DNA from: LH-M37 sp965602855
Lineage (GTDB): Bacteria; Pseudomonadota; Gammaproteobacteria; SZUA-229
Assembly (NCBI GenBank): GCA_965602855.1
Contig: CBFCZV010000007.1
Coordinates: 1-64,000 of the forward strand
Length of the DNA: 64,000 nt
Direction: 5' to 3'
A model generated the notes under the pieces. The model was not told where the DNA came from. It made no database searches and saw nothing but the letters and a program-made list of their open reading frames with translations. Made by a program: the position numbers and the translations under genes. The first letter of the stretch is position 1; every line of letters starts with the position of its first letter. Positions 17,355-24,985 of this stretch are shown piece by piece.

Positions 17355-17801
17355 TTATGCGGAGGTACCAACTTGAGAACGTGACCATGTGATGATCTGG
17401 TCTAGATTCATCGCACCCGCCTGCTGCGCAATCACTTTGCCATTTTTGAAGATTGCCAGTGTTGGAATGCTGCGGATGCCATAACGTGCTGCAATCGCCT
17501 GCTCGTTTTCGGTGTTGAGCTTGCCGAGGCGTATCTGCGGCTCCAGTTGTTGTGCGGCCTGTTCAAAAGTCGGTGCCATCATTTTGCAGGGGCCGCACCA
17601 GGGCGCCCAGAAATCGACCAGTACGGGAATATCGTTATTGTTGATCATGCGATCAAAGTTGCTGTTGTTGAGTTCAACGGGGCGATGGTTGAATAAAGGA
17701 GCGCCACATTTGCCGCAGGTGCCACCTGCGTCGAGCCGATTAGCGGGGATACGATTGGTGGTTGTGCAAATAGGGCAGGCAATGTGTACGGGGTTAGTCA
17801 T
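17355..17801 (-). CDS. trxC: Thioredoxin 2
   Basis: A 148-residue thioredoxin with an N-terminal zinc ribbon (CPICTTTNRIP and CGKCGAPLF, about residues 9-41) followed by a thioredoxin domain with WAPWCGPCKMMAP and the cis-proline RSIPTLAIF. Both features define TrxC, a cytoplasmic disulfide reductase. The open frame extends 31 codons further, but the ATG at 17801 begins the conserved MTNPVHIACP. It is divergent from the DUF123 gene. Confidence 0.93.
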   Translation of the reverse strand: MTNPVHIACPICTTTNRIPANRLDAGGTCGKCGAPLFNHRPVELNNSNFDRMINNNDIPVLVDFWAPWCGPCKMMAPTFEQAAQQLEPQIRLGKLNTENEQAIAARYGIRSIPTLAIFKNGKVIAQQAGAMNLDQIITWSRSQVGTSA

Positions 17802-17907
17802 AGCTATATCCAATAGTTCTTCAATTAAAGATATTATTGGGGTAGATGTGCCAGTTTCAAGACTCTGGCAGAATGATGAGCAATGTTTATGCAAGGGGTG
17901 ATGGCCT

Positions 17908-18345
17908 GTGTCAAAGATTGGTACTTATATTGTTGTGCTGAAAAGTGGGTGTGTCAGAACCATACGGATTGGCAGGCTGGGACAACTCAAGATTAACAAA
18001 GGCTATTATGCATACGTCGGTAGCGCCATGGGACCGGGCGGCGTGGTATCGCGTTTAAAGCATCACAGTAAAATTAGTAAGAAGCCACACTGGCATCTGG
18101 ATTATTTACGCGCAGAAACAGAGTTTTATGAAGCCTATGCCCTGTATTCGCCGGAGAGAATGGAGTGTGAGTGGGCGACGTTCCTGTCAAAAATTGAAGC
18201 AGTTAATGAACCAATGAAAGGTTTTGGTTCATCAGACTGCCGATGTTATACGCATCTATTTTATTTTCCGTCTTCCGTGAAAATGGCCAGGGCTATTCAG
18301 AGTATAAATAGAGCCCAGAAAGTCGATATGGCTATGTTGCTTTGA
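17908..18345 (+). CDS. GIY-YIG nuclease family protein (DUF123)
   Basis: A 145-residue protein. GTYIVVLKSGC and KGYYAYVGSAMGPGG give the GIY-YIG-like core, followed by RLKHHSKISKKPHWHLDYLRA and the conserved GFGSSDCRCYTHLFYF at the C-terminus. This is the compact DUF123 branch of the GIY-YIG fold. Its biological role is not established. The GTG at 17908 follows GGGG at 17895-17898 by nine bases and is preferred to the out-of-frame ATG at 17901. Confidence 0.87.
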   Translation: MSKIGTYIVVLKSGCVRTIRIGRLGQLKINKGYYAYVGSAMGPGGVVSRLKHHSKISKKPHWHLDYLRAETEFYEAYALYSPERMECEWATFLSKIEAVNEPMKGFGSSDCRCYTHLFYFPSSVKMARAIQSINRAQKVDMAMLL

Positions 18346-18359
18346 TTTGTAACTGAGGG

Positions 18360-18722
18360 CTAACCCAACAAAGCATCAATTTTTGACAGTAGCTCTTTCT
18401 TTTCAGGTGGTTTAACCACGTAATCTTTTGCACCCTGTCGTTTAGCCCAGACTTTATCGGTTTCCTGATCTTTGGTTGTAAGCATGACAATGGGAATATG
18501 TTTGGTTTCATCATCAGTCGAGATTTGGCGGGTTGCCTGGAATCCGCTAATGCCTGGCATGACCACATCCATGACGATTAAATCAGGCTTCTCAATAAGG
18601 GACTTTGCTATACCTTCCTCACCGCTAACCGCAGGAACAACTACATGCCCTGCTGATTCCAATATTTTTGTGGTGCCGGATAATATTGTAGGTGAGTCGT
18701 CAACGACCAGAATTTTTGCCAT
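18360..18722 (-). CDS. Stand-alone CheY-like response regulator
   Basis: A 120-residue receiver domain alone. The acidic pocket (VVDDSPT), phosphoacceptor in LIVMDVVMPG (near residue 52), MLTTKD and the conserved lysine in VVKPPEKKE are all present, so it should be phosphorylated. The sequence resembles PilH/twitching-type receivers more than chemotaxis CheY. No kinase is adjacent. A diguanylate cyclase gene is divergent from it, and a 7-bp inverted repeat (CTTATAA/TTATAAG, 18732-18756) lies just upstream of its start. Confidence 0.88.
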   Translation of the reverse strand: MAKILVVDDSPTILSGTTKILESAGHVVVPAVSGEEGIAKSLIEKPDLIVMDVVMPGISGFQATRQISTDDETKHIPIVMLTTKDQETDKVWAKRQGAKDYVVKPPEKKELLSKIDALLG

Positions 18723-18878
18723 GGAAAAAGCCTTATAAACAGTTATTTGTTATAAGACTACAATATATAGGGGCGATATAACAGAATAAATCACCTTAAG
18801 TTGGGCTTTTGCTGATGAAATGATTTTTTTTTACTATTATCAGTCCTATATTGACAATTTTAAGGATCAGATTGGTTT

Positions 18879-20072
18879 ATGTTTCGTATCATTTCTTCTA
18901 TGGTCATACCGCTTGTTTTATTGGGTTTGGCAATTTTGCTCTATCCAAAGCTGGATGGGCTCCCCGCTTCTCAGTTGGTGGTGATTAAGTTAGCACCACT
19001 GGCTATCGCGATAATCGGCATGACTCTTTGTTTGAGATTTAATCGTAGTCTGGTGTTTTTTGCGACACTGGCGCTGGTTAGTGTTTATATCTTGCTGCAA
19101 TGGTATCTGCCTCGACTAGGCTGGGTTGAGGCAAAAACAGTCTGGACGGCACTGTGTCTGTTGTTGCCTTTTAATATCATGCTTATTTCCCTGTTAAAGG
19201 AACGTGGAATGCTGACCTTGTGGGGTGCTAGCCGGTTCGCAATCTTGCTGGTGCCGATGCTGATATTTATTGCTGTGGCGAAATATGACCCTGATTCACT
19301 ACTGCGTTTGCTGACATGGAATTTTATTGATCAACATCTGTTGAATCAGGTGGGATTTTCTCAGCTGCCGTTAGCGATGATGATTCTTGCCGTGCTCGCT
19401 TTGAACGGCAGATGGTTTTTAAGGACGACTGCGCAGAATAGTGCTTTGCTGATTATGTTGATCAGTGCAATTCAGATGCTGTACTTTAGAAATGAGCATG
19501 CCGTTAGTGCTGTTTTTGCTAGTGCTGGCATGCTGATGCTGGTGATTGCTGTGATACAGGAATCGTGGAGCATGGCCTACATTGACCAGTTGACCAATTT
19601 GCCAGGTCGACGTGCACTGGACGAAGAGATGCTCAAGCTGGGCAGTAACTATTCCATAGCCATGCTGGATATCGATCATTTCAAGAAATTTAATGATACC
19701 TACGGTCATGATACCGGGGATCAGGTGTTGCAAATGGTCGCCTCAAGAATCAAGCAGTCCACGTCGGGTGGCAAAGCTTTTCGTTATGGTGGTGAAGAAT
19801 TCAGTATTGTTTTCCCGGGTAAGAGTGCAGCGGATACTTTGGGAATTCTGAATGGTGTGCGAGAAAATGTGGGCAGTAGTATATTCCAGGTGCGTAAAAA
19901 AGAACGTCGTGGCAAAGATAAAAAAGGCGGCGGCAAAAATGTGCAGGTAACTATTAGTATCGGCGTTGCCGAGCGTACTGAGAAAATGCCAACACCACAT
20001 GAAGTTATCAAAGGCGCGGATAAGGCTTTATATAAAGCGAAGAAGCAGGGAAGAAATAAAGTCTGTAAATAA
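18879..20072 (+). CDS. Membrane-bound diguanylate cyclase (GGDEF)
   Basis: A 397-residue protein with about seven transmembrane helices in residues 1-225, then a GGDEF domain (about 235-397). The active-site motif is GGEEF near residue 304, preceded by AMLDIDHFKKFNDTYGHDTGD, so synthesis of cyclic di-GMP is expected. No RxxD inhibitory site is visible five residues before the GGEEF. The basic insert RKKERRGKDKKGGGK near 350 is unusual. The membrane part is not a named sensor domain I recognise. It is convergent with the CPA2 antiporter. Confidence 0.9.
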   Translation: MFRIISSMVIPLVLLGLAILLYPKLDGLPASQLVVIKLAPLAIAIIGMTLCLRFNRSLVFFATLALVSVYILLQWYLPRLGWVEAKTVWTALCLLLPFNIMLISLLKERGMLTLWGASRFAILLVPMLIFIAVAKYDPDSLLRLLTWNFIDQHLLNQVGFSQLPLAMMILAVLALNGRWFLRTTAQNSALLIMLISAIQMLYFRNEHAVSAVFASAGMLMLVIAVIQESWSMAYIDQLTNLPGRRALDEEMLKLGSNYSIAMLDIDHFKKFNDTYGHDTGDQVLQMVASRIKQSTSGGKAFRYGGEEFSIVFPGKSAADTLGILNGVRENVGSSIFQVRKKERRGKDKKGGGKNVQVTISIGVAERTEKMPTPHEVIKGADKALYKAKKQGRNKVCK

Positions 20073-20096
20073 GTGCAGGCTTTATGGTTTGGCTAC

Positions 20097-21305
20097 TTAT
20101 TGTCTAAATGTATGTCCAAAAGCTTTCTGTAACCATTTCATGGCAAAAGGCGGCAGGATGGTCGTCAGTATGATCACAATAATTAAACCGGCATGGGTTT
20201 CATTGTTGAAGAAACCGCTGAGCTTGCCGAGTTCTGCAAAAATAAGTCCGACTTCTCCTCTGGGTATCATTGATACACCAATTAAATAACGTGATCCCCA
20301 GGATTCATTGATTAAAAAGACGCCGATCATTTTGCTGATGACCGCTATACCAAATAGCGCCAGTGAAAAGCTCCAGATATAGCCCGATGACCAGTCTATT
20401 GCACGCAGGTCAATCGATAACCCCACCAGAACAAAAAAGATGGGAGTGAACAGGCTGATGATGGGGTGCATTTGCTTTCTGATATTTTTTGCAAATTTTA
20501 TATCCGAATGAAGGTTTGCACCCAGCGGCAGGAAGAATCGACGAGACAGGGCAAGTCCGGCAGCGAAGCCCCCCAGTAATTCCGGTGCACCGATGACATG
20601 AGCCAGCCAGGCAAAAAACAGCACTAGCGATACGATCATGGTGGGAATGAGTCCGGAAATTTCGCTGATGACTTCAAAACGTTTGATAATTAGCGACATC
20701 AGTTTTGCCAGTACTGGTGCGATTGCAAAGAAGGCGACGATAAAGATCAGAACCTTTCCTGCATTGAGCCAGTTGATGCCGCCGCCAATAGAGAATTCGT
20801 ATAGCAGCGCCAGCAGCATCACACCCAGAATGTCATCGAGTACTGCAGCCCCCAGAACAATATTGCCTTCGCATGAGCTGCTGAGTTTAAGATCCTTGAG
20901 CACGCGAACCGTGATGCCGATGCTGGTGGCGGTGAGTGTGCCACCAATAAACAGCGACTCGAGTACGGGTATGGAAAAAAGCCAGAAGGAGATTGAGAAG
21001 CCCAGAATTAGCGGCAGGCAAAAACCAGTGACTGCAACTAATACGGACTTTTTGCCAGAATCAGCCAGCCGTTTGATGTCAGTTTCAAGCCCCACCTTAA
21101 AGAGTAGAAGGATGATGCCGATTTCAGCGAGTAGCTTGATGATGTCAGAAGGCTCAACCCAGCCAAGCAGGCTGGGGCCAATGACAATACCGGCAAATAG
21201 CTCGCCAATGACGGAGGGCGCTCGCAGGCGGACAGCAATCTCAGCAAAAACCCGTGCAGAAATCAGGATGATGACAAGATGAAGGAAAAAAGTATGGGTT
21301 TCCAC
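20097..21305 (-). CDS. CPA2-family cation:proton antiporter
   Basis: A membrane protein of about 402 residues with eleven to twelve helices. GELFAGIVIGPSLLGW, IGIILLLFKVGLETD and the GAAVLDDILGVMLLALL motif with its paired aspartates are the CPA2 (Kef/NapA-like) signature. It exchanges Na+ or K+ for protons. There is no C-terminal RCK/TrkA-N domain, so it is not a full Kef channel. An upstream TTG (21323) is also open; the GTG at 21305 is chosen because AGCAGG lies six bases before it. Confidence 0.88.
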   Translation of the reverse strand: METHTFFLHLVIILISARVFAEIAVRLRAPSVIGELFAGIVIGPSLLGWVEPSDIIKLLAEIGIILLLFKVGLETDIKRLADSGKKSVLVAVTGFCLPLILGFSISFWLFSIPVLESLFIGGTLTATSIGITVRVLKDLKLSSSCEGNIVLGAAVLDDILGVMLLALLYEFSIGGGINWLNAGKVLIFIVAFFAIAPVLAKLMSLIIKRFEVISEISGLIPTMIVSLVLFFAWLAHVIGAPELLGGFAAGLALSRRFFLPLGANLHSDIKFAKNIRKQMHPIISLFTPIFFVLVGLSIDLRAIDWSSGYIWSFSLALFGIAVISKMIGVFLINESWGSRYLIGVSMIPRGEVGLIFAELGKLSGFFNNETHAGLIIVIILTTILPPFAMKWLQKAFGHTFRQ

Positions 21306-21323
21306 GTTTAGCCTGCTGTTCAA

Positions 21324-21650
21324 AGAGCTGTTGAGCAGAATATCACAAGTATCTACTCAGGGTTTGCTGGAACTAATTTTGGTTATTTTTTCAGTCAGTA
21401 ACCATGATATAGGTAGTCGTATGGCTGATTTCCCCGTTTATTTTGCAAATTATTGTAATTTAAGGGCAAAACTGCCCCTTATTGCCATACATTCAAAGCA
21501 ATCTGGTTTATAATCCGGCGGCTAAGTTGCACCCGTACACGTCACCTCAGTGTGATATTGAAAGTAGAGAGTATTTGGTAGGTCTAGGTACTCCAGATTG
21601 TGGTTCGTGGACACCCCAATTTCATTGAATTAAACCGTTAGAGTAGGAAT
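21324..21650 (+). promoter_or_regulatory. Intergenic region and leader of fusA2
   Basis: A 327-bp gap upstream of the second EF-G. It holds a perfect TATAAT (21509-21514) without a convincing -35. This would give an mRNA leader of about 130 bases. The leader can fold in several places, for example a GAGTA/TACTC pairing near 21570-21594. A small GGGCA/TGCCC hairpin lies upstream at about 21465-21477. No coding sequence or known riboswitch was recognised. Confidence 0.4.
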
Positions 21651-23738
21651 ATGACTGATTTAGCCAAGTATAGAAACATAGGTATCTTCGCACACGTTGA
21701 TGCTGGTAAAACAACCACCACGGAACGCATTCTAAAGCTGACCGGTAAGATTCATAAAACCGGTGAGGTGCATGACGGCGAAGCGACTACCGACTTCATG
21801 GAACAGGAGCAGGAACGTGGTATTACTATTCAATCAGCGGCGACTAGCTGTGAGTGGAATGGACACCGCCTGAACATCATCGACACACCGGGACACGTTG
21901 ACTTCACTATTGAAGTATATCGTTCTCTGAAAGTACTCGATGGCGGCATCGGCGTATTCTGTGGTTCTGGCGGTGTAGAGCCTCAGTCAGAAACCAACTG
22001 GCGTTATGCGAATGACTCAGAAGTATCTCGAGTCATCTTCGTTAACAAACTTGACCGTATTGGTGCTGATTTCTACAAGGTTGTCGATCAGGTTAAAAAC
22101 GTACTGGGCGCGAATCCATTAGTGATGGTGCTGCCAATCGGTATCGAAGAAAACTTCGTAGGCTGTGTTGATCTACTGACTCGCAAAGCCTGGATCTGGG
22201 ATAACGAACAGGACATTTCTGCTTACCGCATTGAAGATGTGCCTGCTGACATGGCAGACAAGGTCGAAGAATACCGCGAGCTACTCATCGAGACTGCATT
22301 GGAGCAGGACGATGATCTGATGGAGAAATACCTGGAAGGTGAAGAGCCTTCAGTCGAAGACATCATGGCCTGTATTCGCAAAGGTACTATTTCACTCGAT
22401 TTCTTCCCAACCTACTGTGGTTCAGCCTTTAAAGATAAAGGTGTTCAAATGGTATTGGATGCAGCGGTTGCTTATCTGCCTGATCCAACCGAAGTTAAGC
22501 CACAGCCTGAAGTTGATTTAGAAGGTGAAGAAACTGGTGAATTTGCCGTTGTTGATCCGAGCAAACCATTACGCGCATTGGCATTCAAAATTATGGATGA
22601 CCGCTTCGGTGCACTGACCTTTATCCGTATTTACTCTGGCGTGTTGAAAAAAGGTGATACGCTGCTGAATACCTTTACCGGTAAAAGTGAGCGTATCGGC
22701 CGTATGGTTGAAATGCACGCCGACGAGCGTATCGAGCTGGATCATGCACAAGCCGGTGATATCATCGCGGTTGTTGGTATGAAGAACGTGCAGACCGGTC
22801 ACACATTATGTGATCCTAAAGCACCAGCAACGCTTGAGCCTATGGTGTTCCCTGATCCCGTCATCTCAATCTCTATTTCACCTGACGATAAAGGCGCTTC
22901 AGAAAAACTCGGTATCGCACTGGGTAAAATGATCAAAGAAGATCCATCATTCCGTGTTGAAACTGACGAAGACAGTGGTGAAACCATCCTTAAAGGTATG
23001 GGAGAGTTACATCTCGATATTAAAGTTGATATCCTGAAACGTACTCATGGTATTGCTGCCACCGTTGGTAAACCACAGGTTGCTTACCGTGAGACTATCA
23101 CTCAAAAAATCGAAGATAGCTACACACATAAGAAACAGTCTGGTGGTTCAGGTCAGTTCGGTAAAATCGATTACGTCATTGAGCCTGGTGAGCCAGGTAC
23201 TGGTTTTGAATTCGAGTCAACCGTAACCGGTGGTAACGTGCCACGCGAATTCTGGCCTGCTGTTGAAAAAGGCTTTGCCAAGATGAAGGACAAAGGCGTA
23301 CTCGCTGGCTATCCTTGTCTCGACTTCAAAGTAACCCTTATTGATGGTGGCTTCCACGCCGTTGACTCCTCAGCGGTTGCTTTCGAACTGGCTTCAATGG
23401 CGGCTTACCGTCAGACCATGCCAAAAGCAGGTCCTCAGTTGATGGAGCCAATCATGAAAGTAGACGTGTTCACACCAGACGACCACGTTGGTGATGTTAT
23501 CGGTGACCTTAACCGTCGTCGTGGCATGATCAAATCACAAGATGCGGGCTCTACAGGTGTTCGCATTAAAGCAGAATGTCCACTGAGCGAAATGTTTGGT
23601 TACATTGGTTCACTGCGTACCATGACATCGGGTCGTGGTCAGTTCTCAATGGAATTCCTGCACTATCTGCCATGTCCTAAGAACGTAGCAGAAGCAGTGA
23701 TCACGGAAAACAAAGAACGTGAGGCGGCTAAAAAGTAA
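21651..23738 (+). CDS. fusA2: Elongation factor G 2
   Basis: A 695-residue translational GTPase. GTP-binding motifs are AHVDAGKTTTTE (residues about 14-25), DTPGHVDF and NKLDR. Domains II to V follow, with SYTHKKQSGGSGQFG in domain IV and MFGYIGSLRTMTSGRGQFSM near the C-terminus. It stands alone, not in a str operon beside rpsL, rpsG and tuf, and its sequence matches the second EF-G of Vibrio and Shewanella. The specialised role of this paralogue in those groups is not settled. It has a weak GTAGGA ribosome-binding site and a terminator follows. Confidence 0.92.
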   Translation: MTDLAKYRNIGIFAHVDAGKTTTTERILKLTGKIHKTGEVHDGEATTDFMEQEQERGITIQSAATSCEWNGHRLNIIDTPGHVDFTIEVYRSLKVLDGGIGVFCGSGGVEPQSETNWRYANDSEVSRVIFVNKLDRIGADFYKVVDQVKNVLGANPLVMVLPIGIEENFVGCVDLLTRKAWIWDNEQDISAYRIEDVPADMADKVEEYRELLIETALEQDDDLMEKYLEGEEPSVEDIMACIRKGTISLDFFPTYCGSAFKDKGVQMVLDAAVAYLPDPTEVKPQPEVDLEGEETGEFAVVDPSKPLRALAFKIMDDRFGALTFIRIYSGVLKKGDTLLNTFTGKSERIGRMVEMHADERIELDHAQAGDIIAVVGMKNVQTGHTLCDPKAPATLEPMVFPDPVISISISPDDKGASEKLGIALGKMIKEDPSFRVETDEDSGETILKGMGELHLDIKVDILKRTHGIAATVGKPQVAYRETITQKIEDSYTHKKQSGGSGQFGKIDYVIEPGEPGTGFEFESTVTGGNVPREFWPAVEKGFAKMKDKGVLAGYPCLDFKVTLIDGGFHAVDSSAVAFELASMAAYRQTMPKAGPQLMEPIMKVDVFTPDDHVGDVIGDLNRRRGMIKSQDAGSTGVRIKAECPLSEMFGYIGSLRTMTSGRGQFSMEFLHYLPCPKNVAEAVITENKEREAAKK

Positions 23739-23766
23739 GTTTTTACTTTTAAAAGCTGAATGAGAG

Positions 23767-23797
23767 AGGGTTGGCTTTTTGCTGGCCCTTTTTTTTT
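23767..23797 (+). terminator. Intrinsic terminator of fusA2
   Basis: AGGGTTGGC, a TTTTT loop and GCTGGCCCT form a nine-pair stem with three wobble pairs, followed by nine T residues. It starts 28 bases after the fusA2 stop codon and isolates that gene from the AAA+/subtilase pair. Confidence 0.85.
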
Positions 23798-23836
23798 GGT
23801 GTGGGGAAAGCGTCATTCCCGCGTTAAAATTTAAGG

Positions 23837-23870
23837 ACGTCATTCCGGTATGTTTTTGAGCCGGAATCCA
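23837..23870. repeat. Short palindromic intergenic repeat
   Basis: ATTCCGG (23842-23848) and CCGGAAT (23861-23867) form a perfect 7-bp inverted repeat with a 12-base loop, preceded by GACGTC and followed by CCAG. A shorter CGTCATTCCCGCG lies just upstream. This looks like a member of the dispersed GTCATTCC-type repeats seen in many proteobacterial genomes. It sits at the left boundary of the AAA+/subtilase module. Confidence 0.5.
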
Positions 23871-23986
23871 GTTTTTTGTTCTGATTGCCTGCATTGGTGA
23901 ATTTATCCTGCTCATTTTAAGGCCCTCATTTCAATTTAGCTGTTTACAAGCTACTATTACTATCAAACTTTAGATCTAAAATTATT

Positions 23987-24964
23987 ATGGCTACAGCTGA
24001 ACAGTTAAAAGCCCTGCTTAAGAGTCACGCCGATCATGATGATCAGCGTTTCTACTCTATTGCTTTACAGGTAGCATCGCGCGAAGCTCGGCAGGGACAC
24101 ACCAAGCTGGCCAGCGACATCAAGAATTTGGTGGAAGCGTCCCAGAAAGCGACAGGCTCAAACTCCCCTACTAAGCCCACACCCATTTCGAATCAGCATA
24201 GAGAAGATTTGAATGGTCTCTTAGAGTTAACTCACCCTTCGGTTCATATCAATGAGTTAGTTCTGTCCGACGAGATTCGAAGCCGCTTGGATCAGGTGAT
24301 TCTAGAGCAGCGCCAAAAAGACAAACTATCACAGTTTGACCTAAAACCTCGCCGAAAACTGCTTTTTACTGGCTCACCGGGCTCAGGTAAAACCATGTCA
24401 GCAGCTGTTCTGGCAACAGAGCTGAAGTTACCACTTTATACTATTGTTCTCGATAGCCTGATTACCCGTTTTATGGGTGAGACTGCTACCAAACTGCGCT
24501 TGATATTTGAACATATCAAACAGACTAGAGCGGTCTATCTGTTTGATGAATTCGATGCCATTGGCACTCAGCGTGGCGCGCAGAATGATGTTGGAGAAAT
24601 CCGCAGGGTATTAAACTCTTTTCTATTGTTTGTGGAACAAGATGCATCTGAAAGCATTATCCTCGCTGCGACCAATCATCCAGAATTACTAGATAAAGCA
24701 CTTCATCGTAGATTTGATGACATCATCTTTTTTGAGAAACCTGGTCAGGCGCAGATCAAAACTATTATAGAGAATCGCTTAGCTGCCTTTGGTATATGTG
24801 ATGCGAACTGGCCTGCGATAACCGATGCTTCCGAAGGACTAAGTGCCGCCGAAATAACTCGTTCTTGTGAAGATGCAGCAAAGGAAGCAGTGCTACATCA
24901 CGATACAAAAATTACAACAGGTCTTCTTCTTAAAACACTGGAACGACGCAAAGCTACAAAATAA
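23987..24964 (+). CDS. AAA+ ATPase paired with subtilase
   Basis: A 325-residue protein. Residues 1-55 form a charged helical N-terminal domain, then a linker to about 70, then a classic AAA+ core. Walker A is GSPGSGKT (129-136), Walker B is VYLFDEFDAIG (Asp187, Glu188), sensor 1 is ILAATNHPE (about 218-226), and an arginine-finger RRFDD follows near 234. The C-terminal lid carries GLSAAEITRSCEDAAKEA. It is most like FtsH/Vps4/proteasomal-type AAA proteins, without their protease or membrane domains. The subtilase gene starts 21 bp downstream, so this ATPase probably remodels or regulates substrates for that protease. It is not a known housekeeping gene. Confidence 0.88.
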   Translation: MATAEQLKALLKSHADHDDQRFYSIALQVASREARQGHTKLASDIKNLVEASQKATGSNSPTKPTPISNQHREDLNGLLELTHPSVHINELVLSDEIRSRLDQVILEQRQKDKLSQFDLKPRRKLLFTGSPGSGKTMSAAVLATELKLPLYTIVLDSLITRFMGETATKLRLIFEHIKQTRAVYLFDEFDAIGTQRGAQNDVGEIRRVLNSFLLFVEQDASESIILAATNHPELLDKALHRRFDDIIFFEKPGQAQIKTIIENRLAAFGICDANWPAITDASEGLSAAEITRSCEDAAKEAVLHHDTKITTGLLLKTLERRKATK

Positions 24965-24985
24965 TCCATAACACCAAGGACGAAC

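Noticed and set aside
21331..21513. A 60-codon plus-strand frame in the gap before fusA2.
   Set aside because: No ribosome-binding site, no family resemblance, and it overlaps the likely fusA2 promoter.
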